DNA of 64,000 bases. It comes from Pisaster brevispinus (lineage: Eukaryota > Echinodermata > Asteroidea > Forcipulatida > Asteriidae). The stretch covers positions 2,346,001-2,410,000 of the forward strand of contig JAMKCF010000001.1 of assembly GCA_023634235.1 (NCBI GenBank), read 5' to 3'. Numbering within the stretch: the first letter of the stretch is position 1; the number at the start of each line of letters is the position of its first letter. The notes under the pieces were generated by a model. The model was not told the DNA's origin and made no database searches. It saw only the letters and a list, made by a program, of their open reading frames with translations. The translations under genes and the position numbers were made by a program. Shown here piece after piece: positions 36,201-51,200 of the stretch.

Positions 36201-39200
36201 ATCGTAATCTTTGTTTCAAAATTTGTGTCCGCATTACTCTCATCCGTGACAAATTGTCGCAATGTCCAAAAACTTTGTATTTTCGATTTTGCAAAAACTT
36301 TGTATCTAGGTTATGTGAAAGCGTTGTATCTCAGTTTTACAAAAACGTCATAAGTCGATTTTGCAAAAAAGTTTTATTTTTTAAGCGAGAAACAACGTTG
36401 TTACAACTTCAAACTTGTGCCTACCCTAAGTGGTATTTTAGAAGATACAATATTTTTTGCACAGTTTCAGATGACCTCTTTTTTTCAACTGCGAGGTTAT
36501 TTTTTGCCAAGTAATTGGAACCCCCAAGAAATGTAAGAGGTTTTTTTTTTTCCTGAGGCATATTTGGAGATATTTTGACTTGTCCTTCCCCCGATCTCCT
36601 CAGTGGTTTGCAAGCGACGATTGCCCATCGAGAGAAGGATCGCAAAGCCAAGCATCTGGAGTTAGAAGGGTGTGTCTTCTTGATGAATGATGAACGAAGA
36701 AATTTTTTTTTTTCAAAACCCACCCAGTGTTCATGTCCGCAAATCATAGAATCAGACAAGATTTGTTGAATGATGTGTTGTACACGTACTGTGGACGAGC
36801 GTTTAAGAGCACATGAGTCAAGCTCTCGTACTTCTGATCAAGAGATTCATGCATGAATCCTTTCTCAGATTTCTAAAGGTTGGTGTCCGTTCCCGAGTGC
36901 TGCGGCCAGAGATGCGGTTGGTACCCGCCGTCGCCTAGCTATAAACATAAATGGATTTACTGTTCCTGTGAAAACACTGTGACAGTTTTTTTGCTCTTTT
37001 CCGCAGCAAGTAGACACTGTTGGAAGCTGAAACTTTCACAAGTGACTTTTATTGTATCATTCTTTAATAGTTTTGCCTATAAGTCAATCTTACATTGACA
37101 AAAAATCAATCTATGACCCTATTGTTAACCACAAAAAAGTAGCTTCACGTAAGCCAACTAAATTACTCCTACCCAGAGTAAGGTTACCAGCCAAAATATC
37201 ATGTCACATGCATCATCTGTATCTTGCTCATACTTGCTTAGCAGAAATTCTCTTTACTGCTTAAGCGTCTGTATGACATTGGACCATGTAGATTTGAAAT
37301 GACACATTTGTTATCACATGGAAGGGATTTACCAATCAGAGGCAAGACCCATCGACCACACTTTCCAGAATTGTCCCAGCTGGTCCATCTTTGTAGAGTC
37401 ACAATTTTGCTCAAGTATAAATTTTGCAAATCAATGGAAAGCGTTTTGAGGACGATAGGTGGCAGCAGACTTACCAAGTGGAACCGTTGTTCCAGGAAAT
37501 ATGTGAATGACCAGAACTACATGAACATTGAAAATTTACCAGTTATGTCTGCTGCCACCTAGTGTTCCAAAGTCTCCCATTACTAGAACTTGCCTTTGAA
37601 GTGTGATTACAGAAATCAAGGAAGGCTTTCAAACTTATGTTCACAGTACGTTTGGTAGAACCTTGAAATTTGACTCCAGATTTTAACTGATATGTTAACC
37701 CTAATCACCTCCAGGGTCTAAATGCAGTGCTTTTTCATGAGGCCAGGCATGCCAATTCCATCAATGGTTGGGGGTCTACTGCATGATATCGGGTTTTGAT
37801 GGATTTGTGAAATTGGGGGGTAGATTAGGGTTGACGGCACACATCGCTTCAACAAATCTTGTCACGATTCTTCCCGTCCATTTTCCCATGAATTCATTGT
37901 TACTGTCAGGATTTAATACACAACTGTTTGTTTGAAGCCTGCTGATCATTTTGTGTGGTGTGTTTAAACCGGAGTTAATGTCATTGTTTTACCACCTTTT
38001 GGCAATTGGTTCATGTCCTGTGAAGAGTGGGGGCCAATTTCATGACTTGCGATCACCATTCTTCACTTTAAATGGCACGTGCAACATTTTTTCGCAATCG
38101 AAGAGTGCCTAGTAACACGGAGTATGCATGTGCACAAGCAACAATTCCATGCTAATCTATGAAATAGGCTTGACGTAAGTGCCAGTCCCTGCTTCCGTAA
38201 GCGCTGATTCTTTGCTTACAGTAAGCAGAGCCATGAAATTGGGCTCAGATTGGGCCTGTCCAAAAACACGATCCTGCCCTAGGCCTAAACCTCAGATTGA
38301 CAGTGGACTAGCCCAGACCTAAACCTCAATTTGATAGTGGACTAACCCAGGCCTAAACCTCAATTTGACAGACTAGCCCAGGCTTAAAGCTCAATTTGAC
38401 AGTGGACTAGCCACCCTCAGCCCCCACCACCAAACAACATTTTCAATTTTCAGAGAAAGGAAAAACTAGTGTTTGAAATTGTTCGTTATGTCAAACGCCA
38501 AACATTCTGCGTTGCATCAGAGTGTATTTACACCACCCCAAATCTCCAATGAAACGAGACTTAAGACTGGTACGTACTTCATGTGAACGTGAATACGTAG
38601 CAGATGTAGGGCCACAATTTCATATTCACAAGAGTGAGTGCATTTTAGCTTGAGCGAATTTGTGACGTCAACTTTCACTTCACATTTGCATGAAGTATGA
38701 AATTTGGCTTTTGAGGCATCTTTTCAGTCCACTCAACTAGATCGTTTTTTGAAGTTCTCGGCATGCAGATAAGAAGCATGGAAACCTGAAACGGCATTGC
38801 TTGTTTTGATTGCCGCAACCAAAATAAGCCTAATATGAATGTTTACGAAACCCTTGATAAGACATAAAAAAAAATTTGTTTTGCCTTCTCTTTCTCATTG
38901 AAACTTAACTAAGTAAAATAGAATTGGCTGTTTCAAACTGCTTACTAACCAAATAAACCTATGGTACAATTGCTTAAAATGACTCTAGCAGAGTCTTCTT
39001 TGAAGGCTAAAAAGTAACTACCAGTTACGAAATGTAACTACTGCACTCGACCAAATTTTCACAGATTGATTGTATTTTTTTTAACTAGAAGATAGAAATT
39101 AATTTACTGACAAGAAACGATAAACTTTCCTTTTATAGCTGAACCAAATTCAGGCTCTCGTGCCTTTCATTAAAAAACAATTTGTAGTGTCGTTAACATT

Positions 39201-42200
39201 TACGATAGTAATTTTACGAACAGCATCCCGAAGTTATCGTCATTTTGTGTCAACGTGTTTGTGTCTTGCGTTTGAATTTTGGTTCTGTATGTTTATGGAT
39301 GTCCTCTGTTCTGTCGTCATGTTTATGAGTGATTGTCAAATAATCCTCGGTGAAGCTCTCTAGTAGGGGAAGGCGGTATCAATAAACCGGTGCAAAAAAA
39401 AATGTGTCCCGATTGAACCAAAATGTTTGTAAAACCTTGGACAAGCGTTGACAGTTTTTTCGCAACAAGGTTTAGTTTCGCAGTCATCCTGGAATTGGGC
39501 AATGGAAAATATTGTCGTATATGCGCAAAAAATGTGTCGATGGAGAAACACTACTTTTTGTTGTCTAATATTTTGGGGGATGGTTTAATATTTCTGAAAA
39601 GGATTTTACGAATTGATGCTTTGGTTGAAACTAAGTGTATGTAATTAAAACTAGGCATGCAACTTTTCAACTGATCAGCTTGTTTTCTGTTTTCCTTTTG
39701 GGGGGGTTTCCTTGTTGGTAGAGGTGTTATACAGGATTGGTAAGGATTTTTTTAAATGGTTTAATTTTAGTCTGAAAGCTTACTGATAATAAAGTTCACT
39801 CTAGAACCAGCTTTTCTGTGAAATATTTCCCTCTGAAATGAAGTCATGTTCGAGAAGACTGTACCTGAAAACCTTAAAAGACACAACAGTTGATTTCGGC
39901 TGTTACAACTGAAATTAAGGAAAATTGTGCATACTTTCACTATTTTGTCCTGACTCACACAACGGATTAAGGCCAAATTTTCACAGGTTTGTCACTTCAT
40001 GTCAATGGTTGATCACACACAATATAAACACTGTCTGCGGCTATTATGTCAGCTCTACCAATCCTGTATAAAACCTTTAGGCCATAGCAAGCTGAAATTT
40101 TTTTTTTACAAAGTTTTCGCGTCCAAGGCAGTGTCCCCTTTTTCACTTTGTTTTTTGTGAAAACAAAGTTGCATGCCAGAGTTACGGAGAGTTGTTTTCA
40201 CCTTGGAGGCATTCACGTTTTATCATCATCTACATGTTCCCATTGTTATGTTTCAATTGTGAATGTATACATATTGCTGGTTATACATCTTGGCGTGGTA
40301 ACAATTTGATTTTTTGAGTAAACACACAGTGTATGTTCACCATTTCACAAGCACCCAACAGTACCCAGCTCACTCATGGCTAAACCCCTATGGCGTACCC
40401 AAGTTAACCCAGCTGGAATGTGCCCAACCTCTAGTAGTCCAATGTCCCCCCTCTCCCCCCTTTCAGACCAACCCACACCACAGAAACCCCTTATGCGACC
40501 AGATGTATTTAGTTTGAGTTTCGTAATTGCTTTAATATATAATCCAACAGTGAGAAGCGTTTGTAAAATCCTCTGCTGTGATACGTAGTTGAATCAACCT
40601 TAGGGAAAGTGTTCGTTTCAGACTTGGGACAAGTTTCAACTGCTATCAAATTAATCGGAAACTAGTGGGAGGTCACAATCCACAAGTGTGCCAGAACTGC
40701 TACGCTCATGACTTGCTTAGTCACTGTAAACCTTGTCATGATTTGAACATACTGCACACAGGCAAAGCAATTTTGATTCAAGAAAAGGTTGAAATTTTTA
40801 AATGACGACTACTTTATTTTGTAGTCCTTGTATGCAACTTGATTATAGCTTTTGCTATGGGCCGCTTTTCATCTTTTTTGATGTTTTCATCAGGTCCCTG
40901 AACCCAAGTTTTAAAAATTAAAAAAAATTATAACAAAACCATTGTTGACCTGGGCTAATTTTCGGCCACAGATGGTCCAACAATGTGCCTTCTTTTCAAC
41001 ATGTTACGAAAGTTTGTCGTAGTTAGCAGTTGAACTTGCTCTTGGTTTAATGAGAAGCCCGGTTGTGCATGTCAAAGGTCACATGTGCCTGAAAACCTGA
41101 CTGAGTTGGTTGGGGAATGCATGGTTTGGTTTGAGTTTCCCAGATTCATCACATCATGGTGGATGGGGGTCGGTGGAGGTCAGGGACTTCCAAACATAAT
41201 CACGTGTCACAAGCTTTATCAGTTGTGACTGATAAAGCTTGTGACACAAGTCACAACTGATAAAGCTTGTGACACAAGCTTTATCAGTTGTGACTTTTAT
41301 TTGTTTGCATGCTGTATGGCGCCGATCTCGTTTGACAAGTCCGTTGTTTTTCATACTTTCAATTTATTTATTTTTTAAAATCTTGATGAGTGACAGACCT
41401 TGAACACAGTGCGTAAAATTTTGTCTGGTGCCCTTTTTCATCGGGGTAAACTCAAAGTGCTGTTAAGTTCTTTAAAAGGGACCAGCCTCTGTTTTCCTCA
41501 CACGACCTTTTATTATACAAATATTGACTGCCTTGAGTGCTATGGTTAAAACTACGACTTCCGAGGTGAACCTCAACGTGCTCTATTTCCTGAGGCGAAG
41601 CCGACGGGAAAATGGACTGCTTCAGGGATCTCCGAGGGAGTCAAAGTTTTGAGCAAAGCACGAGTAAAAGAAGTCAATATTTGATTTACAACTCCCCAAA
41701 CATATATTGTGCCTAGACGTCTAGGTACCCAAGAAGCTGCTGTTGCTATGGGAATAGAACAATGGTTACTATGTGATAGTACATAGTTTGTCATATTATC
41801 AGACGGAATTGTCAATCAAGACACAGGTCGTCAAGGCAAGTTAGTACTTCACACAAGCGCAAATTTCGATGGGTATTTTCCTCGTTGATGAATCAATCTT
41901 CGCTATTTTTCTTACCAAAATTGACACTCTGAAAATTTACTCACGATTTTGCGTGTATGTGAAGTCTGAACCTGCCTTTTGGAAAGTTTGTTTTGCCGGA
42001 CTAACACTTCGTCCTGAATTTGTTTGTAGGCAATTCAAGGAAGCTGCGAAGGACGAGGAACATCTGAAGGAGTTGCGCAATGCTTCGAGACGCCAGCGCC
42101 AGCTGGATGACATCAGAGGTAATAACGATAGTGGCTTCTTATATAGCCCTCAAATCCGTGACGCTGAAGGTGCTTCAACATTCAGTGTTATTCTTGCAAG

Positions 42201-45200
42201 GTTTGCGAAGCTATGTTTTTGAAGTATGAGACCTACTTCCTTTACATAGCACCATGTAATGTTTTACAAGGTGCTGTGGCGCAGTATGCAGCTAGTCAAA
42301 CCAGGAACACACGGGCGAACCCTTTCTCTGTTTTTTTTACGTGCTTTACACAGCACACGGAACCCACAGCTTTCAATCCATTCAAAGGTCGCAGCAATCA
42401 TGGTTAAGTGTCTTGCTTAAGGACACAAGTGTCACAACCGGGCCTCGAACCCACACTCTGCTGAGTCAGAAACACCAGAGCTTGAGTCCGGTGCTCTTAT
42501 CCGCCCCTTACACGCGCTAAAAACAATTGGACACTTTATGCAAAGCGTTTGGTAAACATCAAAGACCTAGTTTGCATATTGATCATGTGCCTGTGTTGCA
42601 AAATGAGTTTGTCTGCACTGGTGGAAAAATGGCATCTTTCGCAATTTAGATGTGGCATGCGTGGTCTGTTTTACACTCTAAGGCCGTGTCCGAAACGGCG
42701 ACTTCGGCTACAGCTACAGCTAGATCAGCGCGTCTGCCAGTGTTGAAGAATAGGCAAACGCGCGCGATCTAGCCGTAGCTGTAGCCGAAGTCGCCGTTTC
42801 AGACACGGCCTAATTGACTAGTCAATAAATTATTTGTTGAGCAGATACTGGAGAGTCTGGGTGAATATAAAGTGTTCGCTGCCCTGCTGCCAGCAAAAAG
42901 TTGAGGACAATCCAGAGTTGTTTCAGGCTTTACGAAACGTCCGATGCAAGTCAAACATAAGTGGCGGATAAACAAGTCTTAGGACATGAACTCTGATCAA
43001 ACAAGTTTATTTTTGACATCTGTTTTGTTTGCTTCTGTATTCAATCAGACACGGATGATCTCCAGGCTGATAACTCAGTGGAGGCAACATCTCACCAACC
43101 AACGGACGCTTCCGTCATCGTCTTCGACAGGTAAGTTTGGATTGGATTCTACAAGAAGGTTCGGTCGGGTTTAAATACTCACTCAGTTCATAACCAATAA
43201 CTCCTTCGGTTTTTTACCTTAAAGGTGGGGTCATAGATTGGTAAGTACTTCAAAAAGTCTCCTGACGATGACTAGAGCAAGCTAGTCGAAACGTTGAGAC
43301 CAATTAAGAGCTCACTCCGCGGCAGTGAAGTTAATAATGAGAAGTCCCCTCGATCCACTTAGTGAAAGTAGTAGTCCCGGCCGATTTCCTACCCTCCGCC
43401 CAGGTAGTAGCTAATAAGCTGGACAGTTCTTTTCAGAACTAAGTAGTCTCCCGAAGTAGTCTCCCGATTTTCCAAAATTACTCCGCGGCAGTAGAATAAA
43501 AAACCAAGACCTAGTTCCCTAAGAACAAATCTACTCAGCTAGTAGATATACACATAGTGTTACCGCAAACCGAATGTACATACTTCAAAAATTATTGACC
43601 ATAAAAATTTACTTGGTGATTTACCGATTTCTGATTTGAACGCTTACTGTTTTACACTGGTTACCACACCATTTCTCTCTTTAAAAGATTAATCTTGCAC
43701 TACTTCTCTGAGTATAGCTTCTTTTTTTTTTCAAATTATTTTTTGAGCAGGTACTCTGAAGATTATCAGGAGCCCTTTACTGAGTTGAGCTTCATCGGAA
43801 AAGTCTTCTCCAAGCTCCTCATGAGGTTCGTCCAGCAATTTTGATTAATCAACTTTGTAGGGAACCAGTCACAAGTAATGTCTATAACGTGTTAGTTTGG
43901 CCGGTAAATCAGTGAGTTGTGATTCAGTAACTAGACGACAATACTTATTCTAGTCATTGTGAAAGCAGCTTATCATTGTGAAAGCAGCTTGGTGGGATTC
44001 GAAATTTTCAAGTTTATGATTGCAATTCCTGCAGTGTAACTACTGGACCGAGGTGACCATAGTTGTATAGCAGAGTTGTAGCCGAGTCACTTGGTTTGAG
44101 TCTGAGTCCCGAGTCACTCGGTCCGAGTCTGAGTCTGATCATTTTTGTGTAAGGGGCACAATATAAATCTTAAATTATTATCATTTTGTCTTCGCATTTT
44201 TCCGTTTCTTTCAGGCGTGCTTTACTACCTAGCGGGACTTGGTTCAAACGTTGGGAAGCCTTCCGTGTTGCCGTGGCGATCATCATGGCCTTCACAGTCA
44301 CCCTGCAGGCCTCGTTCTCCCACATGGACGTTGTGTTATGGGTCGTGAATTACTTACTAGATCTCATCTGTTATATTGACATGTGAGTTGACAAACAGTG
44401 GAATTCAAACCCACTTGGCCGTCATTGTTGAGGTCCAACAACGGATGCGTGTACACGCCGCGCACAACTCTCAACCAATGATAGGTCTTCATTGTCCTCA
44501 GTGAGGGAGCTGTTTGGGTTTTATGCCGTCATACGCAAGGGGTCTATTTCTTTTTTCCTGTCCAATATTGTTCCACAGTTTTCTGGTAAGCAAAGATGAT
44601 AAGCAGGATGCCAGTTGCAAACAATACATATGTCAGTTCGGATGGTAACCTTTTTCTGGTATTAAGCACAGTTATTTTGTGCTCAGCAAATCTTGTGCTA
44701 AGGCAGCTCTATGAATATGGGCCATTGGCCCAATTTCATATAGCTGCTTAACAAGCACAACAAAATTATGCCTACCAGAATAAGGTTACCCACCAAAAAC
44801 CATGTCACATGTACAATCTGTGACTGGTATCCTGCTTACTTTTGCTCAGCAGACACAATGCCCCATATCGATCACCAAATGGACGTAGCAACACAGTCTT
44901 TAGTCTGGGGAATCCATTTTGAATGCTCAATTGTGACTAATCGAGTCACTGTACCAGACATGATTCAAAATCTAAAAACTTGTGAAATAGCTTATTGAAC
45001 GATGATTGTTTTCTTTGGTTTATTAGGTACTTGAAGTTCCATACTGCATTCTACAATGAGAACAACGTGCTGGTAACCCACCCACTCTCCACAGCCAAGC
45101 ACTATTTCAAGTAAGACACCTCAATCTCAGTTTTTGTATCTCAGTTTGTTCCTTCGAGTGAGCACTAGTATCACTAAATCATGGCAAATGTTATTTATTT

Positions 45201-48200
45201 CACTGTTTTCTCCAAAGTGCAATGCCCTGGGAGAGTCAAAGTCCTTGATATCCTAGACTGGACCATTCCATGTATCTAAATGGGGGATCAGGGCTCAATT
45301 TCACATAGCACTAAGATTCATCTTAAGATGAGTTGTCAGTATTACCATAGTGATTTGTATTGTGACATCACACTTTACTTTAGCAACTTTGATTGATTTG
45401 CAGTTAAGATCAATCTTGGCTCTTTGTGAAATCGGCCCCAGGGGTCCCAGAGTTGTGTAGGTTGTTTTTGAGGGGCTGGAAAATATTTTCACCCATATAT
45501 TTTGTGCACAAAAGTGTACAGGAATATACAGCCCTACCCAGATCTAACCCTCTGATAAAGTGGAGCCATCTGTTCTTTGTAGCAGGCTTCCAGGGCCCAA
45601 TTTCATAGAGCTGCTTAAGCAGAAAATATTGCTCAACAATTTCCTGCTGAGCAGATATGAGCAGGATGCCAGTCACAAATTGTACATGTGACATGGTAGT
45701 TTGGCTGGTAACCTTATTCTGGTAAGCACAATTTGATCGAAACATTGAGTCGTTAACCACTGTTTCAGAACCAACACTACTCAAAAGAGACTTTCACATG
45801 GTGTTACCGCAAACCTCTCTTAATATTATTATTATCACATTAACTTCCTCCCACTTATCGATCAGATGTGAGGATTCCACTTGCTGGAGAATAAATTTTG
45901 CACTAAGTGCCTCTTGTTTTTGTTTTTGGTTTCTTTTTTTCCTCCCTAGAACCAATTTCTTGATTGACCTTCTTGCCTGCTTCCCCACTGAGCTTATCGG
46001 ATATGCTGTCCTCAGGAGTTTTGCACGTGAGTCTTATTTGCGTTTCCAGATTTGTTTATGTACACATCCAAGAGGACAAATAGCGCCAATTAAAAGTTAC
46101 AAGAAAAGCTATTCCAAAGCCATAATTTCAAGTTGAAAGGTAAAATGTCGTCATCAATTAATGCAATCATCATTTGCTGACATCAATCACGAACACTTTG
46201 TTTTAAAACTGAAGTTCTAGTTCTTACTGTTCGTTAACAGCCAATGACATTCACATTTACGCCGTACTGAGATTGAACCGATGGCTGCAGATGTACAGAG
46301 TGGTAAGCATTTTTAAATTTCTTATTGATTATTTCTATAAGCACCAATTCATTATTATTTATGATTAATATTATAGAAGCTTGGGGAAAATGGATGAGCT
46401 TAAAGTGACACAATGCCTTGGATTGGGTGCTTTAGGCTTTAAAAAGCATTTATTATGAAATGAATATGGTTGGAAAGATGTTTTGAAAGTAGAATATAAT
46501 AATCCACACAAACATGCCTCAAAATTGTGTGGTTTTTTCCTTTAACTTTGTGAACTAACACGGTCCGCCGTTTTGTAGAACCATGGAGGTAGAATCCATG
46601 GTAAAACCAAATTTTGGACTCCACAAAGTGATGTGGGAGTTCACGAAGCTTGGTCGGTTTGACCAGGTACCCGGGCAGAAGGTGGGCAGTTAAACTACCC
46701 ATTGGACTCGGTTAAGTTACCTGGGTGACATTTTCCTTGGCTGTTCGCACTGAACTTAAAATGGTAAAGTTAACGATTTGCCCAGTTAGTGTACCCCCCA
46801 AAAAGTCCAATGTGAACACAGCTTTTAATCCAAAGACTGTCTAATTTGACGATATTTTCCGTAGGATTGTGGACTGATGTGGTTCTTGAAACTAGGGGAT
46901 CAGAATAAATTCAGGTTGTCCAAAAACCTGTGTCAAATTTTTACCTTGGAATTGTCTTTGATTTCACTCTCCTTTTTCCTAGCCACTTGCGTTCAACTAT
47001 CTGGAATCCAGTGTAGAGAACGAGACAGGAAACATCAGGTACAAAACTTCTGCTTTAAAAAAGGGTTTTTTTTTTTTTATTGTCAATAGACCGATCCATT
47101 AGGCTCCGCCCACGGCGCACGTGTGAGCAAGAACACGTGTGAGCAAGAACACGTGTGAGCAAGAACACGTGTGAGCAAGAACACGTGAACCTCTCCAATG
47201 CCATTCTGCACAACTCTGCCGCGCGTGCCAAGCGTACGCGCACGCATGTCGGACTTTTGGTTGCGCATTCAGGGCTGTGATTGGTCAATACGCAATGGGG
47301 CGGAGCTTAATGGATCGGTCCGTTGTGCTAGCTTCTCAAATTTGTCTTTAAAATTTCCCCTGACTATTCTCCCCTGTGATTTTGCCGGAGTTTGCTGGAG
47401 TTTTTTCTAGCACTGCAAGCTTGGCATGGTCAAGTGGTTAGACTGCAGGACTTGCAATCACAAGGTTGTGGGTTCGAATCCTACCGAGCTGATCGCTGAT
47501 TTCACAGTGACTAGAATAAGTATTGGGCGTCTAGTTACTGAATCACATAGATATATATAGTTCCCAATAGATGCTATCTTTACGGGCAAATTGCATTTTG
47601 GCTTGCGGGCGCATCAAGCGCTCAAATTATTAACGGAATTGTGCAATTAGTTTTCTGAAATGTGCGCGTGCTGCACAGGTTCTCACGCGAAATGCATGAC
47701 TGTGTTTTCCAAATCGCCAGTAAAGATGGCCAACGTACGTCATATTGCAACATATCTAATAATAGTGGCTTCATATATATCGCTCATATCCGTCACTCAG
47801 AAACACTCAAGGCGCTTCAACATTAAGTCCTGCAAGGTATTTTGGGGCTATACGTTTGAAGTATGAGACCTACTCCTTTACATAGCACCATGTAATGGTT
47901 TACAAGGTGCTGTGGCGCAATATGCAGCCAATCAAACCAGAAACACCGGGGCGGACCCCTTCTCTTTACAATAAGTGCACTGGGTTCTTTTACGTGCGTT
48001 ACACAACACACGGGACCAACGGCTTTATGTCCCATCCAAAGGACGAAGCAATCACGGTTAAGTGTCTTGCTTAAGGACACACGTGCCACAACCGGGACTC
48101 GAACCCACACTCTGCTGATCAGAAACACCAGAGCTTGAGTCTGGTGCTCCTATCAGCTCGGCCACGACACGCCATATCTATATACCTACAATTACAGAAT

Positions 48201-51200
48201 TCAACTACAGAGTTCAAGCTGACTCCAGTGCACCTAATGGAGTACTGTTGTCACATTTGGGCCGGAGCTTCTGCCTGTCACTTATCTTTATTAGATAGGG
48301 TGCAGAAGCGTATTGTTAATCTTGTTGGTGAAGAGTTGGGATCAAGGTTACAATCTCTTTCCCACCGTAGGTCTGTGGCCAGCCTCTGTCTTTTCTACAG
48401 ATATTTTCATGGTAAATGTGCCACCAGTGTGTCTGACCTGGTTCCTCCTATCAGGATGTTTGAGCGTGAAACCAGACTTTCTGCTTCTTCTCACCCATGC
48501 ACTCTTGCTTTGCTGAGATGTAGAACAAAGAGCCATTCCAACAGCTTTATTCCATATGTACTGCACCTCTTTGGAACTCCTTGCCTGGTGCATGTTTCCC
48601 TCCATCCTACAATCTAGACTGTTTTAAGAGGAGTATCAATTCCTACCTTCAGCTCCCCTGAGTTATTTTCCCCTTTAATAATTTTGTCTTCTTGTAGCCC
48701 CTTACCAAGAGTGGCTTTTAGCCTTGTTTGGGGTAAACTTGCCTTAAAAAAACTTTTAAAAAACTAGAACATTCAGCCTTACAACAATATGAGCCTGAAT
48801 CATGCCTTGAACAATGGATAAATCTTTTGGTTTTTTTTGCCTACCAGGATGCTGAAGTTCTTCTTCTACCTGGGGCTGTTCTTCCATAGCATGGCCTGTC
48901 TGTGGTACATGAACGCCTGCCCACCGCTCTTCAACACCGACCCGACCGGTCTAAAGGAGACCAACGACCACTACTGCAAGAACAGTTCCTGGACTAGTGT
49001 TGGAGATCTACAATTCTGTAAGTCTATATCTACACCGGGGTTTAGAGAAGCAAAATGCCTTGCACAAGCCCACCAACCACAGTTCTCCTTTCAGAAGAGC
49101 CAATGAATGAACCTCTGAATCCATATAAAGAGACTAGGGGCCGATTTCACCAGGATTTAAGATTGATCTTAATTGCTAAGCAAAGTGTGATGTCACAATA
49201 CAAATCACTATTGACAACTCATCTTAAGGTGAATCTTAGTCCTTTGTGAAATCGAGCCCTGCATCTCAAACACTCTTCACTCTCCTGACGATGACTAGAG
49301 CAGGCTAGTCAAAACGTTGAGACCAATGAAGCAGTGAAGTTAATAACGAAAAGTCCCCTCGATCCACTAAGTGAAAGTAGTAGTCCTGGTTAATTTCCTA
49401 CCTCCCCAGGTAGTAGTTAATAGGCAAGGCAGTTATTTGCAGAACTAAGTAGTCTCCCGAATTCCGAAATCTACTCCGCGGCAGTAGAATAAAAAAAATA
49501 ATAAACTCTCAAAGAGCAAATCTACACAGCAAAGTGGGATACATATGATGTTACCCCAAATTGAATATACAGTCGCAGAAGTAAGAACTCGTCTCAGAAG
49601 GAGGAATTTTTCTACTCGTGCGACTGTTGTCTTTTTTTTTCCGATGGGGACTGGTGCCTATTGCCCTACATCAAGACCAATTAAAAACATTGAGACCAAT
49701 CAAGAACTCACTCTGCAGCAGTGAAGTTAATAACGAGAAGTCCCCTTATTCCACTAAGCGAATAGTCTTGGCCAATTTCCTACCTCCGGATTAACGTACT
49801 GGCGCTCTACCAACTGAGCTATCCAGCCCTATGTTGGCTGTCTCACTATTAGTCAATATTTTTGTTCGGGGGTGCCAGTCAGAAGCCATACATCAGCTCT
49901 GTGTATATGCGGTTTTGAAAAGTTCAATGAATTTGTTGGAATAATGATCTTATTTTCATGCTATGAGTGCCCCGTATAGTAACTCAAGAACTCACCCCTC
50001 TCCTCCAGATGATCGGAAATTAGCCTCCCAGTACATTGTCAGCTTATACTGGGCCTCGGCAACCGGTGCATCGGTCGGCTACGGTGACATCCATGCTAAG
50101 AACGTACCAGAGGTAAGCTCTTCCGTGGACCCCTACTTCATTCACTGGCGTGTCGTGGCCGAGCGGATAAGAGCACCGGACTCAAGCTCTGGCGTTTCCC
50201 GACTCAGCAGAGTGTGGGTTCGAGTCCCGGTCGTGACACTTGTGCCTTTAAGCAAGACATTTAACCATTATTGCTTCGTCCTTCGGATGGGACGTAAAGC
50301 CGTTGGTCCCGTGTGTTGTGTAATGCACGTAAAAGAACCCAGTGCACTTATTGAAAAGAGAAGGGGTCCGCCCCGGTGTTCCTGGTTTGATTGGCTGCAT
50401 ATTGCGCCACAGCACCTTGTAAACCATTCGATGGTGCTATGTAAAGGAGTAGGTCTCATACTTCAAACGAAGCCCCACATACCTTGCAGGAAAATACTTA
50501 ATGTCAAAGCGTTGAGCGTTACTGAGTGACAGATATGAGCGCTAATATTATTATTATTAAAAAAGCAGAGAAAAACTTGGCCCATCAAGCCGTTTGCGAG
50601 TTAGATTTGAATCAAGTCTGGTACAATGACTCGCTTAGTCACAAGTTACTGCTTAAGTTTGAATTCCTCAGACTATTAAGACGATTGCTACATCACATGC
50701 CTCGGGGCAAGCTTTTGCGTACATTACATACATACATAGAAGGCATTTATAAAGTGCCAGTACATCAAGAACACAGCGCATTAGATTTGATATAAATCAC
50801 TTTTGATGCACTTCTTGAGTTGACCATATTTTTGACCGCATGAGGGCGCTGTCATCAGGGAATGTCTTGCATCACAATAGCAGTTTTAGCTTATTATAAT
50901 TGCCTTTTTGTAGTTTTCTTGCACCAATGAAGAAATACATACAAAAATAGCGATAAAAAAGTGAACAAACCCTGTTTGTTTACTTGTTTTTCATCATGTG
51001 AAATTTATCCACATACGCCCTCACGTGGTCAAAAATACGGCGAATTTGCATAAAGAGTCCGATTCTCCGATTGAGATGGTGAGTGCATTCCAGGTATGGG
51101 GAGCCAAATGAGAAAAGGTGCGACTTGATGCAGACTTGAGAAGCTTGACAGAGTAGTGTCATGTAATAGACGGCTAACACCCTCACACAATTCTGAATGA

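Larger units (their letters stand above)
32986..36603 (+). other. Intron before the II-III linker (3.6 kb)
   Basis: Holds element G split by element B (33128-33430), the 68-bp minisatellite (33560-34410), a palindromic element (34577-34713), element R (34761-34935), a piece resembling the end of element T (35134-35220), a decayed SINE (35330-35545) and a degenerate caaaaactttgtat repeat (36250-36400). 35560-36000 shows nothing recognised. Confidence 0.7.
36670..42029 (+). other. Intron within the II-III linker (5.4 kb)
   Basis: Includes decayed element B (37180-37285), a palindrome with ctaggtggcagcagac arms (37455-37563), element H (38030-38246), a ~35-base tandem repeat (38279-38412), element A (39726-40080) and a composite palindrome (41204-41295). 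38420-39720, 40090-41150 and 41300-42020 hold nothing I recognise. Confidence 0.7.

Noticed and set aside
48135..48617. Host gene with an HRRSVASLCLFYRYF motif
   Set aside because: This is the conserved C-terminal segment of non-LTR retrotransposon reverse transcriptases; truncated and inside an intron.
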